A stretch of DNA of 64,000 nucleotides from Burkholderia arboris (GTDB taxonomy: Bacteria > Pseudomonadota > Gammaproteobacteria > Burkholderiales > Burkholderiaceae), in the NCBI RefSeq assembly GCF_902499125.1, contig NZ_CABVPX010000002.1:248001-312000 (forward strand), written 5' to 3'. Within the stretch, counting starts at the first letter, position 1, and the number at the start of each line of letters is the position of its first letter. Shown here in pieces: positions 51,416-58,851 of this stretch. Below the pieces are notes generated by a model. It did not search any database. It worked only from the letters and a program-made list of their open reading frames with translations, and was not told where the DNA came from. A program made the position numbers and the translations under genes.

Positions 51416-52636
51416 ATGACCTCGTCCGCCTCATCCCTTCCCGGAGCAAGCCGCCCCCTGGCAGACACGCGACCGCCTCGCGTGCTGCGCAACATGCTGA
51501 GCCTTCACGACTTCGAGGCGGCGGCGCGGCGCGTGCTGCCGCGCCCGATCTTCGGCTATGTCAGCGGCGCGGCGGAAGACAACTGCACACGCGACGACAA
51601 CCGCGCCGTGTTCGACGAGTACGGGTTTGCCACGCGCGTGCTGCGCAACGTTTCGCAGCGGCAACAGACGGTCGAACTGTTCGGACGGCGCTATGCGTCG
51701 CCGTTCGGCATCGCGCCGATGGGGATCCATGCGCTGTCGGCCTATCGCGGCGACATCGTGCTGGCGCGTGCCGCGCAGCGCGCGGGCATTGCATCGATCA
51801 TGAGCGGCTCGTCGCTCATCCCGCTGGAGGAGGTCGCCGCCGCTGCGCCGGGCACCTGGTTCCAGGCGTACCTGCCAGGCGATCCGAGCCGCATCACCGC
51901 ATTGCTCGAACGCGTCGCGCGTGCCGGCTACCGGACGCTGGTGATCACGGTCGACATCCCCGTGTCCGCCAATCGCGAAAACAACGTGCGTACCGGCTTC
52001 ACCACGCCGCTGCGTCCCGGGGCGCGCCTGTTCTGGGACGGCCTCACGCGCCCGCGCTGGCTGGCCGGCACCTTCGCCCGGACGCTGCTCGCGCACGGCA
52101 TGCCGCATTTCGAGAACTCCTTCGCAACACGCGGCGCACCGATCCTGTCGTCCTCGGTACTGCGGGATTTCTCCGCGCGCGACCATCTCGACTGGACGCA
52201 TCTGAAGCGGATCCGGCAGGAATGGAAGGGCGAACTGGTGATCAAGGGCATTCTCGGCGTGGACGATGCCGTGATCGCCCGCGACGCGGGTGCCGACGGC
52301 ATCATCCTGTCGAACCACGGTGGCCGCCAGCTGGACGGCGCGGTCTCGCCGATGCGGATCCTGCCCGACGTGATTCGCGCGCTCGGGGCGGATTATCCGG
52401 TGATGATCGACAGCGGCTTTCGTCGCGGGTCGGACGTGCTGAAAGCCATCGCGATGGGCGCCCGCATGGTATTCGTCGGGCGGCCGTTCAATTACGCGGC
52501 GGCCGTGGCCGGCGAAGCCGGCGTGCTGCACGCGATCGGCCTGTTGCACGATGAAGTGGACCGGAACATGGCGATGCTCGGCGTCGAGCGGTGCAGCCAT
52601 TTGACGCCCGACGTGCTGATCCGGAAAAACGGATGA
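51416..52636 (+). CDS. FMN-dependent alpha-hydroxyacid dehydrogenase (L-lactate/mandelate type)
   Basis: 406-residue flavoenzyme. FMN and substrate residues are visible: PMGIHALSAYRGD, FQAYLPGD, ITVDIPVSANRENNVR, KGILGVDDAVIARDAGADGI, and the active-site SNHGGRQLDGA with the catalytic His and the carboxylate-binding Arg. It oxidises a 2-hydroxyacid to the 2-oxoacid, passing electrons to quinone or oxygen. I chose the ATG at 51416; the preceding codons in this frame overlap the divergent promoter. The natural substrate is unknown. Confidence 0.93.
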   Translation: MTSSASSLPGASRPLADTRPPRVLRNMLSLHDFEAAARRVLPRPIFGYVSGAAEDNCTRDDNRAVFDEYGFATRVLRNVSQRQQTVELFGRRYASPFGIAPMGIHALSAYRGDIVLARAAQRAGIASIMSGSSLIPLEEVAAAAPGTWFQAYLPGDPSRITALLERVARAGYRTLVITVDIPVSANRENNVRTGFTTPLRPGARLFWDGLTRPRWLAGTFARTLLAHGMPHFENSFATRGAPILSSSVLRDFSARDHLDWTHLKRIRQEWKGELVIKGILGVDDAVIARDAGADGIILSNHGGRQLDGAVSPMRILPDVIRALGADYPVMIDSGFRRGSDVLKAIAMGARMVFVGRPFNYAAAVAGEAGVLHAIGLLHDEVDRNMAMLGVERCSHLTPDVLIRKNG

Positions 52637-52690
52637 CCGGCCTCGCGGACGGCTGTCCAGCGGCCGGGCGAGTGAGCGACGGAGGAACGC

Positions 52691-53593
52691 TCAAACGCCG
52701 GGCATCGCCGCCGTGTTGTCCGGCGGCACGTGCTCTGCCTCGTCACTGGGCGTCCGGCCGAAATGCCGCCGATATTCGCGGCTGAACTGCGATGCGCTGT
52801 CGTAGCCGACGTCGATCCCGATCTCGCCCACGCGCGCACCGCCCGACAGGATGCGCCGCCGGGCTTCTTCCAGTCTGATCTCGCGCCGGTAGTCGAGTGG
52901 CGTCATCGCCGTGATCGCCTTGAAATGGCGATGCAGCGAGGTCACGCTCATCCCGACGAGCGCCGCCAGTTCGTCGATCCGGAACGGCTGACGATAGTGC
53001 TCGCGCAGCCAGCAGGTCGCGCGGCTGATCCGCGTGAGGTTCGGGTCGTTGACGATCCCGGCAACCACCGGGCCGAACGCGCCTTGCAACAGCCGGTAAA
53101 TGATCTCGCGCTCGATCATCGGCGCGAGCACCGCGGCGTCTTCCGGCCGGTCGAGAATGGTCAGCAAGCGGGTCAGCGGATCGATCAGGTCCGGCTCCAG
53201 TGCGCCCGTGACCAGCCCGCCCACGCGGTCTTTCGATCCGGGCCGCGCCGGCATCGTCGACCAGACCTCGGCAACGCGCAGGCGGTCGAGCGCCAAGGTC
53301 ACGGCAAGGTGCGGGTGGTCGGGATGCGCATCGGTCACGCAGGCCGTCACCGGCACGTCGGCCGTGGCGATCAGGCACTGCGACGCCCCAGCGTCGTACA
53401 CCGACTGCCCGAGCAACACGCGCTTGCGGCCCTGAAGCACCACGCACAGGCGCGGCTCGTAGAAGCTGCGCACCGGCTTCGTCGGATGAGGGCAGTTGAA
53501 CAACGTGACGTTCGGCAACGACGTCGCCTGACGTGGCTGCCTGCAATGTCGCCGTACGATCCGGCGAAGCGCCGACTGCTGGTTTGCGGACAT
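52691..53593 (-). CDS. AraC-family transcriptional regulator (AraC_N type)
   Basis: 300-residue regulator. Residues about 25-185 form the cupin-like AraC_N domain (FYEPRLCVVLQGRKRVLLGQ), and residues about 195-290 the double helix-turn-helix (FRIDELAALVGMSVTSLHRHFKAI, then VGEIGIDVGYDSASQFSREY). I chose the ATG at 53593, where the protein gains normal coding character. It is divergent from the SDR gene at 53737 and likely regulates it. Confidence 0.92.
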   Translation of the reverse strand: MSANQQSALRRIVRRHCRQPRQATSLPNVTLFNCPHPTKPVRSFYEPRLCVVLQGRKRVLLGQSVYDAGASQCLIATADVPVTACVTDAHPDHPHLAVTLALDRLRVAEVWSTMPARPGSKDRVGGLVTGALEPDLIDPLTRLLTILDRPEDAAVLAPMIEREIIYRLLQGAFGPVVAGIVNDPNLTRISRATCWLREHYRQPFRIDELAALVGMSVTSLHRHFKAITAMTPLDYRREIRLEEARRRILSGGARVGEIGIDVGYDSASQFSREYRRHFGRTPSDEAEHVPPDNTAAMPGV

Positions 53594-53736
53594 GGAGAGC
53601 CGGCCCCGAAGTAAGGATGCACGCGACACGCACTTTGGCAGGATCGTGCAAGACCTTGATCTTAACGGACTAACGCGCGAGATCGCCGCGGCGCCACCAT
53701 TGCACCTGCATTTCGTCGAAAGAGGAGGGTGCAACG

Positions 53737-54588
53737 ATGACAGCATGTCCTGAAGATTCGGTCTGGTTCGTGACCGGCAGTTCCTCCGGCCTGGGCCGCG
53801 AGCTGGCGGAACAGGCGTTGGCACGCGGCTGGCGTGTCGTGCTGGCGGTCCGGCAGCCCGACGCCGTGGCGAGCCTCGCCGGCCGATATCCCGATACCGC
53901 GATGACGGTGCGCCTGGATGTCACCGATCCGGTATCGATAGCCGATGCGGTTGCCGCCGCACAAGCACGCTTCGGCCACATCGACGTCCTGGTGAACGCG
54001 GCGGGATACGGCTATCTCGCCGCGATCGAGGAGGGCGAAGACCAGGCCATTCGCGCGCAATTCGAGACCAACGTATTCGGCCTGCTGGCCGTCACCCGGG
54101 CCGTGCTGCCCGGCATGCGGGCGCGACGTTGCGGCCGCGTCGTGAATTTTTCGTCACTGGGCGGCCTCGTCGCATTCGCCGCGACCGGCTACTACCACGC
54201 AACGAAGTTCGCGGTCGAAGCGTTGTCCGAATCGCTGTCGCATGAAGTCGCGCCGCTCGGCATCGCGGTCACGATCGTCGAGCCTGGCGCGTTTCGGACG
54301 GAATGGGCCGGTCGTTCGATGGTTGCCTCCGGTACGGTGATCGACGATTACGCGCCCACGGCCGGCAAGCGCCGCGCGGCGACGAGAGCGGTATCGGGGC
54401 ATCAGCCGGGCGACCCGGTCAAGGCGGCCGCCGCGGTGATCGCCGCGCTGGAATCGAATGCGCTGCCGTTGCGCCTGCTGCTCGGCAAGGCGGCGCTCGA
54501 CGTTGCGCTCGAGCGCCTCGATGCGCTGCGCACGAATTTCGAAGCATGGCGCGATCTCACCGAGGGGACCGATTTTCCGGCCGCATGA
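53737..54588 (+). CDS. Short-chain dehydrogenase/reductase (SDR), classical type
   Basis: 283-residue oxidoreductase: SVWFVTGSSSGLGRELAEQA (TGxxxGxG), VNAAGYGYLAAIEEG (N-A-A-G), FSSLGGLVAF with the catalytic Ser, and YYHATKFAVEALSESL (Y-x-x-x-K). Divergent from the AraC gene. Many AraC/SDR pairs of this type act on aldehydes or ketones, but the substrate is not readable. GAGGAGG precedes the ATG. Confidence 0.92.
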   Translation: MTACPEDSVWFVTGSSSGLGRELAEQALARGWRVVLAVRQPDAVASLAGRYPDTAMTVRLDVTDPVSIADAVAAAQARFGHIDVLVNAAGYGYLAAIEEGEDQAIRAQFETNVFGLLAVTRAVLPGMRARRCGRVVNFSSLGGLVAFAATGYYHATKFAVEALSESLSHEVAPLGIAVTIVEPGAFRTEWAGRSMVASGTVIDDYAPTAGKRRAATRAVSGHQPGDPVKAAAAVIAALESNALPLRLLLGKAALDVALERLDALRTNFEAWRDLTEGTDFPAA

Positions 54589-55005
54589 CGCACCGGATAG
54601 TCTGTCGCGGAACACGCAGTTGGATAAAACGATGCATCTATCCGGATAACTTTTCTTATCACAACACGATGATTTCATTTCCAAACTGATCAATCGGGAA
54701 ACGCGTCGATCCCGGTCGCCGCGACATGCCGCGTCCTTCATCGCTCGCCGGAGATGGGCGGGCCGTCTTTGCGACGAGGCAGGCGAGCGGTTCGAATGTC
54801 CGCGCTCGATCGGACAGGGCGTCAAGACAAACGCCCCAAAGGCCGGATCGATATCCAGCTTTTGGGGCGCAGTTCATTACACCGGCTGTTTGATGGGCGG
54901 GATCGGACAGCCGGCGACCTCCGCCGGTCGTGCCGCCGCGATGGCTGCGAACGGCACCCGGCCAGTCTGCCCGGCGCCTCGCGACGCATCGCGAGGCGGC
55001 TTGCT
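54589..55005. other. Non-coding region between two convergent SDR genes
   Basis: 417 bp without a credible gene. It contains an AT-rich patch (about 54630-54690) and an inverted repeat CGCCCCAAA/TTTTGGGGCG (54832-54840 with 54860-54869). That repeat lies about 140 bases past the stop of the minus-strand SDR and could mark the left boundary of the biosynthetic cluster. Confidence 0.5.
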
Positions 55006-55731
55006 TCACGACGTTTGCGCGGTGGACGTCAGGAAAATCTCCCGCATGCAAACGTGCTGCGGCTGCGCATAGGCAAAGCACACCGTGCGTGCGACGTCGT
55101 CGGGATGCAGGACCGATTCCAGCGAACTCATCCACTCACGGAACATGGTCTTGGCGGACTCCGACGTCGTTGCGTCGAGCAGGGGCGTGTCGACCACGCC
55201 GGGCGCGATGGTCGACACGCGGATATTGTGCTGACCGAGATCGGCACCGAGCCCGGCAGACATCCCGTGCACGGCGAACTTCGACGCACAATAGGCCGAA
55301 TGAAACGGAAAGGCCTGGCGTCCGGTGATCGAGCTGACGTTGAAAATGCTGCCTCGCCGCCGCTCGACCATGCCCGGCAGCACGCTGTGAATCGCATTCA
55401 TCGTGCCGACGACGTTCACGTCCAGCATGGTCCGGAGTTCGTCGGCCGATTGCTCGAGCGGCTCGCCGAGCAACATCGTTCCCGCGCTGTTCACGAGACA
55501 ATCCACACCGCCGAACTGCGCTTGCGCGGCCTGTACCGCGGATCGCACCGCACGCTCGTCGGTCACGTCCGCCGCGACGCATACGGCGTTGGGCAAATCG
55601 AGCGACTGCAGCTCGGCCAGCCGCCGCGACACCAGCAGCAGCGGATGCCCCAGTGCCGAGAACGCACGCGCGACCGCCGCGCCGATACCGGAGCTCGCGC
55701 CCGTCACCATCACCAGCGGCAAAGTCGTCAC
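55006..55731 (-). CDS. Short-chain dehydrogenase/reductase, coupled to the TDO-like gene
   Basis: 241-residue classical SDR: VMVTGASSGIGAAVARAF, VNSAGTMLLGEPL, NVSSITGRQAFPFHSAYCASKFAVHG (catalytic Ser, Tyr and Lys). It starts with GTG in a GTGA overlap with the stop of the TDO-like gene, so the two are translationally coupled. It probably reduces or oxidises an intermediate of the biosynthetic cluster; the exact step is not readable. Confidence 0.9.
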   Translation of the reverse strand: MTTLPLVMVTGASSGIGAAVARAFSALGHPLLLVSRRLAELQSLDLPNAVCVAADVTDERAVRSAVQAAQAQFGGVDCLVNSAGTMLLGEPLEQSADELRTMLDVNVVGTMNAIHSVLPGMVERRRGSIFNVSSITGRQAFPFHSAYCASKFAVHGMSAGLGADLGQHNIRVSTIAPGVVDTPLLDATTSESAKTMFREWMSSLESVLHPDDVARTVCFAYAQPQHVCMREIFLTSTAQTS

Positions 55732-57323
55732 GACGCGCCTCCCACGCGGGCCGCGCGGTCTCGCTTGCGCTGCGCGCGTTGCTGCACGTCGGCGTACATC
55801 GCCTTGACGGCATTCGCCGTGAAGAACGCCATGTGCTCGTCGAAACGTCCCGGATGGACGATCGAGAACGGGGCAGGCGGGCGTTTGCCGAGCGTGGCCT
55901 CGTAAAGCGGACCGATCGGGTCGTTCAGGTGCGTGCTGCGGAAGTTGTGCGCTGTCTGGGCCGCGTTTTCGGCGCCCGAAATCGACGCGGTCGGCGTATT
56001 GTCTTCCGGACTCACGCCGATCTGCGTCTTGACGAACTGAATGTGCTCGTCACGCCATGTCCGCACGTACTGGTACACGTAGACCGTCTGGCGAATCATC
56101 GCGGCGAGTTCCGGTTGCGTGTTCAGGCGCAGCACCTGCTGCGCTTGCTCGAGCACGGCGTCGTCGTCGCGCGCGGCCGTTTCGTTGAATTGCATCAGCC
56201 GCAGACGGAGCGAGCGTACCAGCAGCGGGTAGATCGTCAGGAACAGCCCCTTGCGGAGATTGTGCGAATGCGAGCCGCTCGTGATGCCAAGCGCCGGCCG
56301 GATCGCGAAGTAAGCCTTCGGACTGAGCGTTCGCACGATCGGCTTGATGTTGTCGGTGACGATCTGCAGCAATTTGTTGCACATCGCCAGCGACGTCGCT
56401 TCATGTTCGAACGATTCGTTCGCTTCGTCGACGAGCGCCAGAATCGAATCCGCGATGACGTCGTTGACGAGGCCCACCAGGACTTCGCTGATCTGGTGGT
56501 ACGCACGAAACTGCATCAGGTACGTCGGATCCTTGAGATCGACGCAGTTGACCGCATCGCGCACCTCGTCGTTCTGCACGACCCGCTGATAGAACGCCTC
56601 GGCGCTTTCGCCTTCGTGGCGAAACACGCCCGGTACGCGAACATGGCGCAGCACGGCCAGCCAGATCGTTTCGTAATTGGTATTGACGAAGGTGTGAAAG
56701 AACGTGAAGCGTTGCGGATCGTCGAGATCCTTCTCGGAAAGGTCGAGGACCGATTCCGGCGCCGTTTTGAGCGCTTCGTACATCGCTTCGGTCTTTTTCG
56801 CGGCAGCCTGATAGGTGGACGAATCCTCGATCGACAGAAAGTCCCCGCCATTGCGGCCGAGATCCGTTTGCACCAGCAACTGCGAAAAGCGGTGCAGCGA
56901 ATCGTTGAAATGATTCATCCACGTAATCTTGATCGAAACGTCGCCAAAGCGTGAATGACTGACGTCGTCGATGATCCGGTCGGCGAGGACTGAAATGTTA
57001 TTCAGGCAGATTTCCGCCCCTCTGAGGATCGCGACAATACATTTTGCATCGACCTGCTGCTTTTCGCAGTTTATGAGTCGATCCAGATATTTCACGCCAT
57101 GCAGAAGTTCGTAGTTCGCAAGCACCGCGGTGCCGTCGATCTCCGCGTGAGTCGCGAAGGCCTCGCGACGGCGCGTGATTTCGTCCAGGTCCAGCGATTT
57201 GGCGAGAAGCTTCTCCGTCGCGTGTTCCGCGGTGACGGGGAGATTGCTTTTGCTGCGCAGGAACGAGGCGATTTCTTGACGAATCGTACGAGCCGATTCG
57301 CTCTCAGGTGCTTTGACTTCCAT
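55728..57323 (-). CDS. Large tryptophan 2,3-dioxygenase-superfamily haem protein (531 aa)
   Basis: I place this in the TDO/PrnB superfamily from motifs. YHQISEVLVGLVND (H276) matches the TDO HQ-x-[ST]-ELW distal-His motif. LSPKAYFAIRPALGITSGSHS (R342 and TSG 348-350) matches the TDO stretch with the carboxylate-binding Arg and SGFQS. WRDEHIQFVKTQIG (H427) matches the proximal haem-ligand motif. Spacings agree with TDO. At 531 residues it is nearly twice the usual 280-300; residues 1-260 are helical and unassigned, perhaps a degenerate second copy. It would bind haem and oxidise an indole-like or related substrate. Divergent from the thioesterase operon across lux-box-like dyads and coupled to an SDR. 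Confidence 0.7.
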   Translation of the reverse strand: MEVKAPESESARTIRQEIASFLRSKSNLPVTAEHATEKLLAKSLDLDEITRRREAFATHAEIDGTAVLANYELLHGVKYLDRLINCEKQQVDAKCIVAILRGAEICLNNISVLADRIIDDVSHSRFGDVSIKITWMNHFNDSLHRFSQLLVQTDLGRNGGDFLSIEDSSTYQAAAKKTEAMYEALKTAPESVLDLSEKDLDDPQRFTFFHTFVNTNYETIWLAVLRHVRVPGVFRHEGESAEAFYQRVVQNDEVRDAVNCVDLKDPTYLMQFRAYHQISEVLVGLVNDVIADSILALVDEANESFEHEATSLAMCNKLLQIVTDNIKPIVRTLSPKAYFAIRPALGITSGSHSHNLRKGLFLTIYPLLVRSLRLRLMQFNETAARDDDAVLEQAQQVLRLNTQPELAAMIRQTVYVYQYVRTWRDEHIQFVKTQIGVSPEDNTPTASISGAENAAQTAHNFRSTHLNDPIGPLYEATLGKRPPAPFSIVHPGRFDEHMAFFTANAVKAMYADVQQRAQRKRDRAARVGGAS

Positions 57324-57420
57324 TTAAAACCTCTCGATGGTCCGATGTTGATTTAATTGATTTTCATGACGTATCAGGTGGCGCGGAGGGGGATTGTATC
57401 GAGTATTTTCTCGAAATGAT

Positions 57421-57440
57421 TGCTGTCAAAACAGACAGTT
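57421..57440. promoter_or_regulatory. Lux-box-like dyad 1 (CTG-N10-CAG)
   Basis: TGCTGTCAAAACAGACAGTT: CTG at 57423 and CAG at 57436, exactly ten bases apart, as in LuxR-type quorum-sensing boxes. It lies nearer the TDO-like gene (start 57323). Confidence 0.6.
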
Positions 57441-57457
57441 TTATTTACCTCCTCGAC

Positions 57458-57477
57458 ACCTGATGTTTATGTCAGGG
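57458..57477. promoter_or_regulatory. Lux-box-like dyad 2 (CTG-N10-CAG)
   Basis: ACCTGATGTTTATGTCAGGG: CTG at 57460, CAG at 57473, with the dyad extending to CCTGA/TCAGG. 37 bp centre to centre from dyad 1. Confidence 0.6.
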
Positions 57478-57479
57478 AT

Positions 57480-57499
57480 GTCTGTCAGATATTGCAGGT
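57480..57499. promoter_or_regulatory. Lux-box-like dyad 3 (CTG-N10-CAG)
   Basis: GTCTGTCAGATATTGCAGGT: CTG at 57482, CAG at 57495. 22 bp from dyad 2 and 114 bp before the thioesterase ATG, a suitable distance for activating the biosynthetic operon. Confidence 0.6.
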
Positions 57500-57612
57500 T
57501 CACGTCAGAAGATTTTGATTGTCTAATCACACACCGCAACAGTTATTGAAAAATTAATATATTTTCAGCATGTTCAAAGAAACACGCGGTTTGCAAATCG
57601 GATAAATACAGA

Positions 57613-58851
57613 ATGATGCGGACGGACGATATTGCCCCGCGCCTGCGGGCCAGCCTGGCCCAGGTTCTCGGAGCGCCGCTCCAATACGGTTTTCTCGCGG
57701 CGTTGTGCCGTGCCGGGGTGCGCGGCGTCGATTGCGGCAACGACGCGACCATCACGATCCGCAGACGTTCGGCTGTCGTTGGCGCGGACCCGACGATCAC
57801 GCTCGGATCGCTCGAGCTTGCCGGGCCTCTGCGCACGCTGGTTCGACGGGTCGCCGACCGCCTCGACGCAGCGGGGGGCGCCGAAGCCGGCGCCGCCATC
57901 GATCAATGGGCGCTCGAGGTCCACGGCGCGGCGGACGGCCCCGTCGTGCTCCGGCCGCACGACCCGATGCAGGCGAACGCGTGGCAGGTCAGCGTTGCCG
58001 GCGCTCCGGCGCTCGCGGCCGCCATCGGCGACCTGTGGCGCCGCGCGGCATCCGAACTCGCCGATCAGTTGAGCGTCGATCCGATCGTCGACGTCACACG
58101 GGTGCTCGCCGGGCGCGCGATGCGCGACGCAGGCGATGCCGTGCTGACCCTGATCCACGGCGCCGACGGCAGCGTCGTGCCGTTCGCGCCGCTGGCCGCG
58201 CGGCTGCCGTTCCGCGTCCGCGCGTTTCGCGGTGTGCCGGCGCAACTCGCGCAGGCCGCCGACCTGAAGGATCTCGCGCGCCGATACGCCGATGCCCTGT
58301 GCGAGATCGACGACCGGCCGTTCCACTGGATCGGCGGTCACTCCTTCGGTGCGGTGGTGGCGCGCGAAATGGCCGCCTTGCTGGAGAAGCGCGACAAGCG
58401 CCTCGGCGTCGTGGTCAGCCTCGATCCGTCGCTGGCCCTCGCGGCACGCGAACGCGCGAGCAACGACCGCACGGAGCGCATCACGCTGCTCAAGGCGATG
58501 TTTCCGCCGGCGGAAGCCGATCGCTTCCTCGCCGAATCACCCAGCGACGGCGACATCGACGCCCGCCTGCATCGGCGCATGCCCGCCGCCCGCCTGCGCG
58601 AGGTACTCGACATGCGCCAGACGTGCCTGGCCTTGCTGAAGTCCCATCGCACCGTCGCGGCGCCCGCCACGCGCGTGGCATGCCTGCACGCGCGCGAGCC
58701 TCTGCTGCCCGACTGGCATGCGCTCGCGCTCCAGCATCGCGTGCAAGGCATCGAAGTACCCGGCAATCACTTTTCAATGCTCTCGGAGCCGCACGTCGCA
58801 TGTGTCGCTTCGATCGTTCAATCCCTTCGTCCTGAATCCTGCGATGACTGA
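57613..58851 (+). CDS. Thioesterase (alpha/beta hydrolase) with an unassigned N-terminal extension; first gene of the biosynthetic operon
   Basis: 412 residues. The C-terminal part (about 165-405) is a PKS/NRPS type I/II thioesterase: FHWIGGHSFGAVVAREMA carries the nucleophile Ser, VVVSLDPSLAL follows, and EVPGNHFSMLSEPHV carries the catalytic His. Residues 1-160 show no motif that I recognise; normal type II thioesterases are about 250 residues. It would release or proofread acyl or aminoacyl thioesters on the carrier protein encoded next. There are tandem ATGs at 57613 and 57616 and no clear Shine-Dalgarno sequence. Its end overlaps the adenylation gene by 8 bp. Confidence 0.8.
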   Translation: MMRTDDIAPRLRASLAQVLGAPLQYGFLAALCRAGVRGVDCGNDATITIRRRSAVVGADPTITLGSLELAGPLRTLVRRVADRLDAAGGAEAGAAIDQWALEVHGAADGPVVLRPHDPMQANAWQVSVAGAPALAAAIGDLWRRAASELADQLSVDPIVDVTRVLAGRAMRDAGDAVLTLIHGADGSVVPFAPLAARLPFRVRAFRGVPAQLAQAADLKDLARRYADALCEIDDRPFHWIGGHSFGAVVAREMAALLEKRDKRLGVVVSLDPSLALAARERASNDRTERITLLKAMFPPAEADRFLAESPSDGDIDARLHRRMPAARLREVLDMRQTCLALLKSHRTVAAPATRVACLHAREPLLPDWHALALQHRVQGIEVPGNHFSMLSEPHVACVASIVQSLRPESCDD

